Shown here: piece by piece, positions 54,913 to 63,816 of the stretch
How positions within the stretch are numbered: position 1 is the first letter of the stretch
How the letters are laid out: each line of letters opens with the position of its first letter
From: Gordonia spumicola
GTDB taxonomy: Bacteria; Actinomycetota; Actinomycetes; Mycobacteriales; Mycobacteriaceae
DNA length: 64,000 bases
Reading direction: 5' to 3'
Assembly: GCF_009932475.1 (NCBI RefSeq)
Contig: NZ_BJOV01000002.1
Location: forward strand, 434,001-498,000
Program-made: the position numbers and the translations under genes
Notes under the pieces: model-generated
Databases searched by the model: none
What the model was told of the DNA's origin: nothing
What the model saw: only the letters and a program-made list of their open reading frames with translations

Positions 54913-55920
54913 CTACTCTCCCCGGAGAATCGGGATGACGGGTGCAAAAGCATCCATCTGGGTCGGGAAGATCCCGACATAGCTCATCGACGTGCGCTTT
55001 CGCACCTCGCGGATCTGGTCCGCGATCTCCTCGAACGTGCCGAAAGCGAGATACGGCGACGCCAGGATGTCGTCGACGGTGAGTTCGACGTCCATCGCGA
55101 TGTTGGGCGGGTACCCGCTCTCGATCGCGCGCAGCGCCATCTCCGCCGTGGCCTCGCGGTCGTCGGTGATGACGATGGTCGCGATGGTCCAGTTCAGTTC
55201 GATCTGCTCGAAACGCTCGCCCGCCGCCTGACGGATGCGGTCGACGCGCTCAGCGGTCTTCTCGATCGTCATGTCGGACAGGCGCATCCGGCCGTCCTTC
55301 GTGGAGCCCGTCGCCACCGAGATGATGTCCGCGTGCTTGGCCGCGAGCGCCAGCATCTTGGGTCCGCCGCCGCCGACGGCGATGGGCGGACGCGGCCCCT
55401 GACGCGGGCGCGGGGTGCCCTGCAGTCCGTTGATCTGGTAGAACTCGCCGTCGTAGTCGACGGTCTCGCCGCGCATGAGACGGTCCAGGATCGTCAGTGC
55501 CTCGTCGAGCCTGCGGATCCGTTCACCCGGGGTTCCGAACTCGATTCCGGCCTTGTCGAACTCCTCTTTCATCCAGCCGGAGCCGATGCCGAGTTCGAGA
55601 CGTCCCTTCGACAGGACGTCGATCGTCGTCGCCTCCTTCGCGAGGATGGCCGGGTGACGGAACCCGTTGGCGAGCACCGACGTCGCGAGACGAATGGTGT
55701 CGGTGGCCTGCGACAGGGCTCCGAGCGCGGCGAGCGGGCCGACCTGGTTGCCCAAGTGGTCCGGGATCGCGAAGGTGTCGTACCCGTACTCCTCGGCGGT
55801 CTGCGCCAGCTTCACGAATTTGCGGGCACCGCCCTCGTCCTTGTTGCCTTCGCCGCCTGCACCGAAACGGAACTTGCGAAGCCCGTCGGCGTTATGCGTC
55901 GACGAGTCGGGGGTGCTCAC
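54913..55920 (-). CDS. LLM-class F420-dependent oxidoreductase
   Basis: The 335-residue luciferase-like barrel has AEEYGYDTFAIPDHLGNQ, LELGIGSGWMKEEFDKAGI and PPIAVGGGGPKMLALAAKHAD, the pattern of F420-dependent actinobacterial LLM proteins. The GTG at 55920 follows GAGGAG by 8 nt. It lies between the cutinase-like gene and fadD32, which are adjacent in M. tuberculosis, so it is an addition to the conserved mycolate block. The substrate is unknown. It shares only its general fold with the LLM gene at 18.0 kb. Confidence 0.82.
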   Translation of the reverse strand: MSTPDSSTHNADGLRKFRFGAGGEGNKDEGGARKFVKLAQTAEEYGYDTFAIPDHLGNQVGPLAALGALSQATDTIRLATSVLANGFRHPAILAKEATTIDVLSKGRLELGIGSGWMKEEFDKAGIEFGTPGERIRRLDEALTILDRLMRGETVDYDGEFYQINGLQGTPRPRQGPRPPIAVGGGGPKMLALAAKHADIISVATGSTKDGRMRLSDMTIEKTAERVDRIRQAAGERFEQIELNWTIATIVITDDREATAEMALRAIESGYPPNIAMDVELTVDDILASPYLAFGTFEEIADQIREVRKRTSMSYVGIFPTQMDAFAPVIPILRGE

Positions 55921-56042
55921 GTACGCGTCTCCTCACTCGGTCCGGCCGCCGGCGTGCGCCGAGGCCTCAACCTGAGCAGATTACCGCAGGCAGGGGGTCG
56001 AAACCCAAACTCGCGACTGTACTCGACACGTCCGACGCTGTG

Positions 56043-57020
56043 CTAGCGCGTTCCTCTGATCAGATCAGCCGACCAGTCGAGCATCCACTGGGTGGCCGTC
56101 TTCCCCTGGTAGGTCCAGTACTTCGGCGTCGCATACATCGCGTGGACGGGATTGTTCACGGCGTTAGCGAGGTCACCGATCGCCTTCAACGGATTCGTGA
56201 CGGTCGGCGCATCGCAGATCAAGTCGCCCTTCGCACAGATCGAGTACGTCCGGTCGCGCAGCGTCCCGAATCCGCCCGATCGCGAGCCGGTCATCGTCGT
56301 CCCGGGGACGAGGCTGCCGAACCCGCCGAGCGACACTTCGGCTCCGACTCCCGCCGGGCTCGGCCCGACGTCGTTCTGCTGGCCCGACTGGCGTCGCCCG
56401 TCGGCGATCAGTCCGACGCCGATGACGAGGTCTTCGTCCTGCGCGGGCAGCGGGCCCCGGCCGTTGCCGATGTCGGACGCGATGTCGCCCGCGATGACGG
56501 CGCCCTGGGAGAAGCCCATGACGACGTACTTCGTGAGCGGGCAGTGCGCGTGCACGGCGGTGAGCTTCTCGACGGCGCGGCGTTTGCCCTGCGCGCGGGA
56601 GTCGTCGTAGGTGGCCTGCCGGTCGGCGAGGTTGGTCGGATTACGGAACCGCGCCTTGTACGGGAGCGTGTAGACGTCCGCCGTCGACGTCGGGAACTCG
56701 TCGCGCAGCTTGGAGCTGACCTTGAGCATCAACGACCGCGGATTGGCGGTCGGGTTGTACGGATCGTCGTTCGCCTTCGACTCCCATGTTCCGGGGATGA
56801 CCAGAGCGAACACGTCCGAGCAGTCGGCGGGCTGCGTGCTCGGACGCTGCGTGGTCTTCGACGGCGGCAGCGACGTCGGCGAACCCGGCGGGGTCGGCGA
56901 CGGTCTGAGCAGAACGAACACCAGAACCGCCACGAGGACGAGCGCGATCAGGCCGAGCAGGCCGACGAGGAGGGCGAACGTTCCGAGCTTCCGACGACGT
57001 GAGGTGCGGTTGCGGCTCAC
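56043..57020 (-). CDS. Envelope cutinase-like lipase (Rv3802c type)
   Basis: The 325-residue protein has a short basic cytoplasmic start (SRNRTSRRRK), one membrane helix (FALLVGLLGLIALVLVAVLVF) and a proline/serine-rich linker. The cutinase domain has the nucleophile in VVMGFSQGAVIAGDIAS, Asp in CAKGDLICDAP and His in NPVHAMYATPKYW. In mycobacteria the orthologue, next to fadD32, is an essential phospholipase/thioesterase of the envelope that tunes mycolate content. The GTG start at 57020 is chosen. It lies 4 bp after the preceding lipoprotein gene. Confidence 0.9.
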   Translation of the reverse strand: MSRNRTSRRRKLGTFALLVGLLGLIALVLVAVLVFVLLRPSPTPPGSPTSLPPSKTTQRPSTQPADCSDVFALVIPGTWESKANDDPYNPTANPRSLMLKVSSKLRDEFPTSTADVYTLPYKARFRNPTNLADRQATYDDSRAQGKRRAVEKLTAVHAHCPLTKYVVMGFSQGAVIAGDIASDIGNGRGPLPAQDEDLVIGVGLIADGRRQSGQQNDVGPSPAGVGAEVSLGGFGSLVPGTTMTGSRSGGFGTLRDRTYSICAKGDLICDAPTVTNPLKAIGDLANAVNNPVHAMYATPKYWTYQGKTATQWMLDWSADLIRGTR

Positions 57021-57024
57021 GCGA

Positions 57025-57567
57025 TCAGCAGAGGTTCGCGTCGGCGGAGGCGATCACCTTGTCGGCCTTCACTGCGGCGTCGGCCTCGCTCTTCGCCATC
57101 GGTCCGATCGCGGCGCGCATGTACGCCTTGATCATCGTCGGGTCCGTCTTCTGGGACCGCTGCGAGCAGACGTAGGCGCCCATGGTGAGCGCGACGTTGT
57201 TGTCGGTGTCGCCCATGAACGAGACGTTCTGACGCTTGAGGTCGGCGAGGTACGCCTTCTCCTTGTCGGTCAGCGGGACGCCGCTCGGCGTCGGGATGCC
57301 GCCGGGGAAATTGCCCGGAACCTTCGTCGACGAGTCGGGGTTGGTCGCCGGGACGGAGACGCTCGCCTTGGACGCGCCGTCCTCGGCCTCCCTGGAGGCC
57401 TCGGCCTGGCCCGACGACGCGTCGGACGGGTCCATCGACGTGGTCGTCACGGCCTCGGTGCCGATCGGCGCACTGGCGGTCGTGGAGTCATTGCACGCGG
57501 CCAACGCAGTAGCCCCGATCAGCAGGACGCCGACGGTTGCCAGGACGCGGAAGAACTTCACACTCAT
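57025..57567 (-). CDS. DUF732-type lipoprotein
   Basis: The 180-residue protein has a lipoprotein signal peptide (SVKFFRVLATVGVLLIGATALAAC) with lipobox LAAC and a Ser/Thr-rich spacer. The C-terminal domain is helical (FMGDTDNNVALTMGAYVCSQ, then AAVKADKVIASADANLC), with cysteines that could form a disulfide, as in DUF732. It is exposed on the outer side of the membrane. ATG 57567 is fixed by the signal sequence. It lies 4 bp before the cutinase-like gene and is probably co-transcribed with it. Confidence 0.78.
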   Translation of the reverse strand: MSVKFFRVLATVGVLLIGATALAACNDSTTASAPIGTEAVTTTSMDPSDASSGQAEASREAEDGASKASVSVPATNPDSSTKVPGNFPGGIPTPSGVPLTDKEKAYLADLKRQNVSFMGDTDNNVALTMGAYVCSQRSQKTDPTMIKAYMRAAIGPMAKSEADAAVKADKVIASADANLC

Positions 57568-57684
57568 GCTTGAGACTTTACCGGCCGTATTCATCGGTTC
57601 CGGTGACTCATCTCGTTCCCGCGCCGAAGCCACGGCGTCCTCTCAGGCATTGTTCAGACAACTCCCGTGCGGTGGTGGCCGACG

Positions 57685-59109
57685 TCACTCGACGCGCGCC
57701 CCGGTCTGCGGGGTCCAGGTGATCTTGCCGCGCTCGAAGGTGTTGAACTTGACGCCGTCGCGGCCCGTCAGCTCGTCGCTGGTCGGCAGTCCGAGGCGTT
57801 CCATGGCGGGCACGTAGGCTCCGCCGATCGCCCCGCCGACGACCTTCGGGCCCTTCGGTCCGGTGAAGATCCGGCCGTTCCGGAAGTCCTGCGCGCGGCC
57901 GCCCGGCACGGCGTACTCGGGAGTGAGGCAGCCGCCGAGTCCGTTGATCTGCGGAGCCTTCTTGAACGAATCGCCGACGGTGCACGCCACCTTGTCGCCG
58001 GAGAGTCCGAGTGCGCCGGCGACCTGCGGCCAGGCCTGCACCATCTCGAACTGCCAGTAGGGCCACGTGTGCGTTCCCGACGGGCGGTAGACGGCCTGCC
58101 CGTTGATGCCGAGCTTGTTCAAGCGAGACGCGAACTGCTGGCTGGTGACACGCGAGAGCACCTCGAGGCCGACACCCGAGTAGTTGGTGGCGAGCAGCGG
58201 GATGTCGGACGGCTTGTCGTGCGGGCCGACGACGCCGTTGCCCGACGAGATGTACAGGCTGGTGCCGCGGAGCTTGTCGGCGAGCACGTACGGATCGTGC
58301 TCCTTCCAGGCCGGGTCGCTCGGCGGACCGAACATCTTGGCCGCGTCGTAGCCGCCGCCGTCGCGGAGTGCGAACTGGATCGCCTCGGGCATGCCGTACG
58401 ACGTCAGCTGCAGGATGCCGGAGAACGAGCCCGCGAACCGGTAGAAGCCGGGGTTGCGGGCGGCGAGCATCATCGCCGCGGTCCCGCCCATCGACAGCCC
58501 CTGGATCGCGCGGACGTCGGTCGACCGCCAATCCTTCTCCAGGACGGTCGGCAGCTCGTGGATGAGGAACGTCTCCCACTTGTAGTTCTTGCCGCGGTCG
58601 GGTTCCTTCCAGTCCGTGTAGAAGCTCGACTCGCCGCCGACCGGCAGGATCACGTTGACGTTCTTGTCGGCCATGAACTGCTCGACGTTGGTGTTGATGA
58701 TCCAGCCGCTCTGATCGTCCTGCGCACGCAGGCCGTCGAGCATGGTCAGCTGCGGGAACTTCATGTCCGGTCGGGCGAACCAGTCGCGGGCCAGCAGGAT
58801 CTGCACCTGGATGTCGGTGTTCATCGCGGGCGAGTGCACCCAGAGCGCGACGCGGTGCGACGAATACCAGGCGACCTTGGTGACAGTCGCGGGCGGTGCG
58901 GGAGCGGCGACGGGCGGCTTGGCTCCCGGCTTCTGCTCGGGCGACGGCGCGGGCTTCGGCTTCGGCTTGGTCTTCGTCGCGACCTCGGTGGTCGGGACGG
59001 TGTTCGGCTCGGCGTGGACGGGTGCGGCGGCGACTGCCATGCACGCGCTCGCCGCGACCGCGACCGCCGCGACCGCGCGGCGCGACGTCGTCGTCTTCCA
59101 GATCTTCAC
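57685..59109 (-). CDS. Mycolyltransferase (antigen 85 family) with LGFP-type C-terminus
   Basis: The 474-residue secreted protein has a signal peptide ending PVHA and a KPKPKPAP-rich linker. The Ag85 esterase domain has the nucleophile in QGLSMGGTAAMM, the catalytic His in SGTHTWPYWQ and the trehalose-site motif GGESSFYTDW. The last 90 residues resemble LGFP repeats (GGAIGGAYVPAMERLGLPTSD and a FERGKITWTPQTG end), which tether such enzymes to arabinogalactan. It transfers mycolates to trehalose or arabinogalactan. The GTG at 59109 is supported by GAGGAG 6 nt upstream; an ATG at 59142 is possible. The cell-wall tether distinguishes it from the second paralogue at 60.4 kb. Confidence 0.88.
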   Translation of the reverse strand: MKIWKTTTSRRAVAAVAVAASACMAVAAAPVHAEPNTVPTTEVATKTKPKPKPAPSPEQKPGAKPPVAAPAPPATVTKVAWYSSHRVALWVHSPAMNTDIQVQILLARDWFARPDMKFPQLTMLDGLRAQDDQSGWIINTNVEQFMADKNVNVILPVGGESSFYTDWKEPDRGKNYKWETFLIHELPTVLEKDWRSTDVRAIQGLSMGGTAAMMLAARNPGFYRFAGSFSGILQLTSYGMPEAIQFALRDGGGYDAAKMFGPPSDPAWKEHDPYVLADKLRGTSLYISSGNGVVGPHDKPSDIPLLATNYSGVGLEVLSRVTSQQFASRLNKLGINGQAVYRPSGTHTWPYWQFEMVQAWPQVAGALGLSGDKVACTVGDSFKKAPQINGLGGCLTPEYAVPGGRAQDFRNGRIFTGPKGPKVVGGAIGGAYVPAMERLGLPTSDELTGRDGVKFNTFERGKITWTPQTGARVE

Positions 59110-59277
59110 TTCGTGCTCCTCGAGGGGCCGGGTCATCTCTCCGCGTCGTGCTGTCGACACGGGTTCCTGAGCATTTTCTACACGTCTACTCGAGGCTTGT
59201 CTGTGCGCCACGCTGTGACACATGTTAATTGTGTGACTAATGTGTCTCGATTCCGGCGGTCCGCCCGCTTTCCGCCA

Positions 59278-59345
59278 CACTCGCTCCTCTCCGCTGCACC
59301 CGCTCACTTCGCGGAGGGAGCGGGTGTAGCGGAGAGGAGCGGGTG
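59278..59345. repeat. Long hairpin upstream of the second DUF559 gene
   Basis: 28-nt arms (59278-59305 and 59318-59345) pair at 26 of 28 positions around a 12-nt loop. They contain the unit GGGAGCGGGTGTAGC, which recurs in modified form after the gene (60349-60398). The stop-proximal and start-proximal copies belong to one repeat family that differs from the pair at 42.5-43.6 kb. Confidence 0.75.
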
Positions 59346-59403
59346 TACAGCCTGTGGATAGCGCACGTGCACGCATCCGGTTTTCGGGTGTCTACTTCGT
59401 CCC

Positions 59404-60324
59404 ATGTGGCCGATTGACGAGTACGGAATCGTTCGACGTGAGACGGCGCTGGATCACGGCATCACGGCCCGGCGGATCGACGACGCCGTCCGAACGAAGG
59501 AGTTGCTGATCCTCGCGCGCGGCCGGTATCTGCCGAACACTTCACTGGCCGAAGCCGACGACCCGCACGGCGAGCTCTACCGATACCGCAGCATCGCAGC
59601 CGGGCTCGGCCGTGGACGGCCCGTCCTCAGCCACGACTCCGCCGCCGTCCTCGGGTGGCGGCTCCTGTACCCGGATCGGCAACGGATCCACGTCACGAAC
59701 GGCCGCGACGGCGGTGGATCAACGAGACCGAGGCGGGTTGTCCACGCGGGCCCGCTTTCCGCGGACGCCGTCGTCGAGATCGACGGAGTCCTGGTCACGA
59801 GCAAGGCCCGGACGGCCGTCGACGTCGCGCTCGGCACCGGCCGATTCCCGCAGGCCCTCACCGTGTTCGACGTCGCACTGGCCCACGGAGTCCCTCCTGA
59901 GGCAATGGAACGACTGCTCGTCGGCAACCGGCGAGGAGTGGCACTGGCCCGTCGGGCCCTGTCATTCGCGGACGGCCGATCCGAATCGCCCGGCGAATCG
60001 TGGAGTCGCGCCCAGATGATCGAGGAGGAACTCCCGCTGCCCGACCTCCAGGTGGAGCATCACCTCGCCTCCGGACGCGTCGCCCGGTGCGACTTCGGGA
60101 TCGGCGACGTGTTCGTCGGAGAGTTCGACGGCCTGGTGAAGTACCGCCGCAGGATGCGCGGCGGCGACGACCCGGAAGACGTCGTCATCCAGGAGAAGAT
60201 CCGCGAGGACGAACTCCGCGATCTCGGCCTCGACGTCGGACGGTGGATCTGGCACGACCTCCGAGCCGGGACCATGATCCCCAAACTGAAGGCTCGCTAC
60301 GACCGACTCGGTATCCGCTACTGA
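59404..60324 (+). CDS. Second winged-helix + DUF559/Vsr-fold nuclease-like protein
   Basis: The 306-residue protein has the same plan as the protein at 42.5 kb. It has a winged-helix start (YGIVRRETALDHGITARRID, then LILARGRYLPN), a helical middle with PVLSHDSAAVLGWRLLYPDR, and a C-terminal DUF559-like domain (CDFGIGDVFVGEFDGLVKYR, then EKIREDELRDLGLDVGRWIW). EFDG and the later E-x-x-R-E-D-E-L stretch supply the acidic residues of a Vsr-like site. The two proteins are only distantly related, so this is not a recent duplication. It lies between two mycolyltransferase genes and is bracketed by its own hairpin family, starting 58 bp before the ATG and 4 bp after the stop. Its function is unknown. 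Confidence 0.75.
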   Translation: MWPIDEYGIVRRETALDHGITARRIDDAVRTKELLILARGRYLPNTSLAEADDPHGELYRYRSIAAGLGRGRPVLSHDSAAVLGWRLLYPDRQRIHVTNGRDGGGSTRPRRVVHAGPLSADAVVEIDGVLVTSKARTAVDVALGTGRFPQALTVFDVALAHGVPPEAMERLLVGNRRGVALARRALSFADGRSESPGESWSRAQMIEEELPLPDLQVEHHLASGRVARCDFGIGDVFVGEFDGLVKYRRRMRGGDDPEDVVIQEKIREDELRDLGLDVGRWIWHDLRAGTMIPKLKARYDRLGIRY

Positions 60325-60327
60325 CCA

Positions 60328-60399
60328 CTGCACTCGCTCCCTCCGCGAAGGGAGCGAGTGCAGCCAGAGGGAGCGGATGCAGCCGAGAGGAGCGGGTAC
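60328..60399. repeat. Hairpin repeat downstream of the second DUF559 gene
   Basis: A perfect 15-bp stem, CTGCACTCGCTCCCT with AGGGAGCGAGTGCAG (loop ccgcga, 60328-60363), is followed by two more copies of its right-arm unit: GGGAGCGGATGCAGC and GGAGCGGGTAC. The same unit forms the hairpin before the gene. Confidence 0.8.
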
Positions 60400-60404
60400 A
60401 AGAA

Positions 60405-60433
60405 CGCCCCCGCACCGAGAAGGTGCGGGGGCG
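60405..60433. terminator. Strong hairpin terminator
   Basis: CGCCCCCGCACC and GGTGCGGGGGCG form a perfect 12-bp stem with loop gagaa. CTTT follows on the plus strand and TTCT on the minus strand. It serves the DUF559 gene and the convergent mycolyltransferase gene. Confidence 0.85.
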
Positions 60434-60448
60434 CTTTGCGAGAGAGAT

Positions 60449-61447
60449 CTAGCGGAAGAAGCCGCGGTTCAGTGCGTTCCACGCCATGTCCTGCCAGTAG
60501 CCCCACGCGTGGGTGCCGTTGGCGTAGTAGGTCATGGTCGGGACGCCCTGGATGTTCGCGCTGAGCTCGAAGGCCTTCGTCTGTGCGAATGCCAGGAGTT
60601 CGAGCGGGGTGCCCTTGACGAAGTCGTCGACGACGTTCTGCGGGTAGTTGTAGCGACCGAAGAGGCCGTTGCCCGAGCCGAGGAAGACCTTGAGACCGTG
60701 CATCTTGTTCACGATGCGAGCCGGATCGTTCTGGGCCCAGCGGGGGCTCCACGGCGGGCCCCACATGGCGTCGATGTTCCACGGGGCCGGTGCGACGTCG
60801 AGCATCGCCATGCGGAGTGCGGTGCGCATGCCGGGCGCGGTCAGGAAGTTGTAGCCCGACAGCGAGGCAGCCGCGTAGTACAGGTCACGACGCTGTGCGG
60901 CGCGGGTCAGAGCGGCGCCGCCGCCCATCGACAGGCCCATGATCGCGTACTTGCCGTTCTTGCCCTTGAAACCGCGCGAGCGCAGCGCCGGGACGAGGCG
61001 GTTGTCGAGAACGCACGCCCACATGTAGCGCTTCTTCTGACCGTTGAAGTTCGAGGGAGCATCCCAGTTGGTGTAGAAGCTGTTCGGTCCACCGATCGGC
61101 TCCACGACGTTGACGCCGCGGTTCACCATGTTCTGGATGTTGGTGTTGATCTCCCAACCGCTCTTGTCGTACTGCGCGCGCATGCCGTCGAGGGCGATGA
61201 CCGTGCGCTGGTTTCCCGCCTTCTTCCAGGCGCGGACCTTGACCTTGCCCGGAGCCATCGACTTGTTGCCGAAGGCGCCATTGGTGGGCATGCCACAGGC
61301 GTCGATCCAGAACTCCTGGAAGCCGGGGGCGGCGTCGGCCTTGCCGGAACCGATCGAGGTACCCATCAGGCCCATTGCGGTGACGACCGCGAGGACGACT
61401 GCGGTCAGCTTTCGACCGTAGCGCCGCGTGCTCTTCGCTTCACGCAT
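60449..61447 (-). CDS. Mycolyltransferase (antigen 85 family), short form
   Basis: The 332-residue secreted protein has a signal peptide (SMGLMGTSIGSGKADAA region) and an Ag85 domain with IGGPNSFYTNWDAPS, the nucleophile in IMGLSMGGGAALTRA, the catalytic His in NGTHAWGYWQ and the Trp-rich trehalose site. No C-terminal anchor is present, so it is of the classical soluble Ag85A/B/C type. It transfers mycolic acids between trehalose monomycolates and onto arabinogalactan. Its position next to aftB and ubiA matches Rv3804c (fbpA). The ATG at 61447 has AGGGAG about 11 nt upstream. Confidence 0.9.
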   Translation of the reverse strand: MREAKSTRRYGRKLTAVVLAVVTAMGLMGTSIGSGKADAAPGFQEFWIDACGMPTNGAFGNKSMAPGKVKVRAWKKAGNQRTVIALDGMRAQYDKSGWEINTNIQNMVNRGVNVVEPIGGPNSFYTNWDAPSNFNGQKKRYMWACVLDNRLVPALRSRGFKGKNGKYAIMGLSMGGGAALTRAAQRRDLYYAAASLSGYNFLTAPGMRTALRMAMLDVAPAPWNIDAMWGPPWSPRWAQNDPARIVNKMHGLKVFLGSGNGLFGRYNYPQNVVDDFVKGTPLELLAFAQTKAFELSANIQGVPTMTYYANGTHAWGYWQDMAWNALNRGFFR

Positions 61448-61776
61448 TGACTTGAAATCTCCCTAACGTTGTTTCGACGCCCCGGTGGAGTCTCCACCTG
61501 CGTCGCTGTCGACCCTCGCCGACCCGCGATTCACATGCGCCCCATCCGCAACGGACTAGAGCGCAGTCTATCGGGGACGACACCCCTGCCCAAACGCTGT
61601 GATCGGTATCACTCGCACTGGTCAGGCGGGCCTTGCCGTTCGTTCCGACCGCCCGGGGGCGGCCGGTCCTACTTGGTGTGTATCGACTGAACGAGGAACG
61701 ACGTTACCGTTCCGAGATCAGACCGGGCAAGTGACTGTCTCATGTGTCACTCATCCGACGCTCAGATAACGTTTTG
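61448..61776. other. Intergenic region upstream of the mycolyltransferase gene
   Basis: 329 bp carry no convincing gene. The part next to the start should hold the promoter. A short hairpin GGTGGAG-t-CTCCACC lies at 61484-61498, and TAGACT (minus strand, near 61570) could be a -10. I see no terminator after aftB. Confidence 0.4.
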
Positions 61777-63816
61777 CTACTTCTTAGGCGGATCGTCCGG
61801 CATGCGAAGTCCGCACCGCAGGATCTCGTACTGCGGCTCGCGGGCGATCCGGTAGCTGTTGAACTCCGCGGCCTGCAGCAGGTTGTGGCGGAATCGCGTG
61901 AAACTCCAGGTGTCCTTGTACGACGCGAAGCGATCGACCGTCTCCGGGCAGGTGAGCGCGTACTTCGCCAACACGACGTCCCGCCGGGACACGAACGCGG
62001 GCAGTCCCCTGCCCTTGGTCACGCCGCCGCTCTCCGCGATCACCCACGAGCTCGGCAAGTTCTTGTCGTGCCCGATCCGACCGTCGGTGAGGCGTTCAGT
62101 ATGTGCCGCAAGCGGATACGCAAGGCCCATCTGATCGATCACCCGAACGTCGAGCGGGGCGTTCATGCTCGTCATGCCGAGGTTGAGGAAGTAGACGGTC
62201 ACCTGCCGCGGTTTGCCCGCGGCCATCGTGTCCGGCAGCTTCGCGACGTACCACTGGTCGTAGTCGCCCGACGGCAGGATGATGCCGCCGGTGTCGCGGA
62301 GCTCGTCGATCCGTTCGACCATGGCACGCATGCGCGGGTAGTCGAGATAGTCCGACGCGAGGATCGGATTCTCGTTGCCCATGTTGGTGACGTAGAAGCG
62401 ACGCTCGTCGACGATGCCGTCCCGGCCGATGTCCATCGGCGAGTTCGACAGCACCTTGCTGTGTTCGGAGACGCCCCACCAGACCGTCGCACCCCACGCG
62501 AGTCCGATGCCCACCGCGGCGGCCAGACGGAGCTGCCCGCTGCGCGTGCGCACCGTGTCGGGCAGGACCGCGGGCACGACCATCACCGGAAGCAGCAGGA
62601 TGAACAGCGGCGTCAACAAGACACGGCCGTGCATGAAGTCGCCGCCCTGGCGGAGCCAGTAGACGCCGAGGATCAGGCCTGCGAGAAGCATCGTGACGAC
62701 AACGGTCCGCTGCGACTGCATCCCGCGCGAGAACGCCGACCACCGGGCGACCAGCCGATCGCGCGAGGATTCGGGCTCGTCGTCGTCGAGGATGTCGGGT
62801 ATCGCGGCGTCGCGGTACGTCTCGACTGCGCTCGACGATCCGGCGGACTCGCTCGACGGCAGGACGGACTCGCTCGACGACCGGGCGAGACGGTCGGCCC
62901 GGGCGAGGACCGCCAGGAGGACGCCGACGACGACCGCCAGAATCACCGGGAGGAGCAGCGTGTACGGGCCGAACAGGTTGCCGAGGTATTTGAAGCCCTG
63001 CTCCCACTTGGAGCCGCTGGCGTCCTTGGCGATCGCCGGGTTCGGCACGAGGACGGCGTAGTAGCCCATCCGGAAGATCTGGTAGCCCACCGGAAGCAGG
63101 CCCGCGACGGCCGTCATCGCCAGGCGCATCCGCCAGCCGATGGGCGAGCAGAACAGCACCAGCAGCACGAGGACGCCGAGGACGGCGCCTTCGGGACGGA
63201 CCAGCGGCGCCAGACCCGCGGTGAAGGCGAGCGCGAGGAACGCGGCACGCGTCCGGCGGCTCGGTTCGGCGTCGCGTCTGCGCGCCCACGCGAGGAACTG
63301 ACACCACAGCGCGGCGACCCAGAAGATCGTCAGGCCGTTCTCGAGGCCGGACGTCGCGAAGTCGCGGGCGGGCGGGACGGCGATGTAGACGATCGCGCCG
63401 AGCGGCAGCAGCAGTCCGACCCCGGGTCCGGTGACGCTGCGCCCGTACAAGCGGGCGGTGCCGTACATGGCGAGCGGGATCGCCGACACCGACAGGATCA
63501 GCGCCACCCAGAGCGCGACGTACTCGGTGTGCTCGGCCCCGGTGATCCACGAGAAGAACCAGAGGACGTACGTCCACAAGGTGGACGTGTTCGCCTCGAC
63601 ACGCTCCCCCGCGTTGAACACGGGCCCGTTGCCCGCGAGCAGGTTGCGGATGGTGCGCAGCACGATGAGGCCGTCATCGGCGATCCACCGACGCTGCCAG
63701 GCACCGATCGCGAAGAGCACAGTGACGGCGATCGCGCCGATCGAGAAGCTCGTGATCGGCGCGATCAGACGGCGACGCGAATCGGTCGCCGAGGCGGGTG
63801 TGTCAGACGGGGACAT
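61777..63816 (-). CDS. aftB: Terminal beta-(1->2)-arabinofuranosyltransferase AftB
   Basis: This 679-residue GT-C membrane protein has about ten membrane helices and a C-terminal periplasmic domain. The catalytic first loop contains WIADDGLIVLRTIRNLLAGN with the Asp-Asp pair, followed by NAGERVEANTSTLWTYVLW. It adds the terminal beta-1,2-arabinofuranose units to which mycolates are attached. The cytoplasmic loop near residues 315-345 (SSSESVLPSSESAGSSSAVE) is low-complexity and coincides with the 20-nt repeat shared with pks13. The start overlaps the end of ubiA by 14 bp, as expected for Rv3806c-Rv3805c order. Confidence 0.93.
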   Translation of the reverse strand: MSPSDTPASATDSRRRLIAPITSFSIGAIAVTVLFAIGAWQRRWIADDGLIVLRTIRNLLAGNGPVFNAGERVEANTSTLWTYVLWFFSWITGAEHTEYVALWVALILSVSAIPLAMYGTARLYGRSVTGPGVGLLLPLGAIVYIAVPPARDFATSGLENGLTIFWVAALWCQFLAWARRRDAEPSRRTRAAFLALAFTAGLAPLVRPEGAVLGVLVLLVLFCSPIGWRMRLAMTAVAGLLPVGYQIFRMGYYAVLVPNPAIAKDASGSKWEQGFKYLGNLFGPYTLLLPVILAVVVGVLLAVLARADRLARSSSESVLPSSESAGSSSAVETYRDAAIPDILDDDEPESSRDRLVARWSAFSRGMQSQRTVVVTMLLAGLILGVYWLRQGGDFMHGRVLLTPLFILLLPVMVVPAVLPDTVRTRSGQLRLAAAVGIGLAWGATVWWGVSEHSKVLSNSPMDIGRDGIVDERRFYVTNMGNENPILASDYLDYPRMRAMVERIDELRDTGGIILPSGDYDQWYVAKLPDTMAAGKPRQVTVYFLNLGMTSMNAPLDVRVIDQMGLAYPLAAHTERLTDGRIGHDKNLPSSWVIAESGGVTKGRGLPAFVSRRDVVLAKYALTCPETVDRFASYKDTWSFTRFRHNLLQAAEFNSYRIAREPQYEILRCGLRMPDDPPKK
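62819..62838. repeat. 20-nt repeat inside the aftB loop
   Basis: GTCTCGACTGCGCTCGACGA is identical to 48747-48766 in pks13. It is followed by related GCTCGACGGCAGG and GCTCGACGACCGG units to 62883. In aftB the complement is read as SSSAVET, a different frame from that in pks13. Confidence 0.7.

Noticed and set aside
53050-56046. 998-residue plus-strand frame over fadD32 and the LLM gene
   Set aside because: It spans two well-supported minus-strand genes and their spacer, so it cannot be a real gene.
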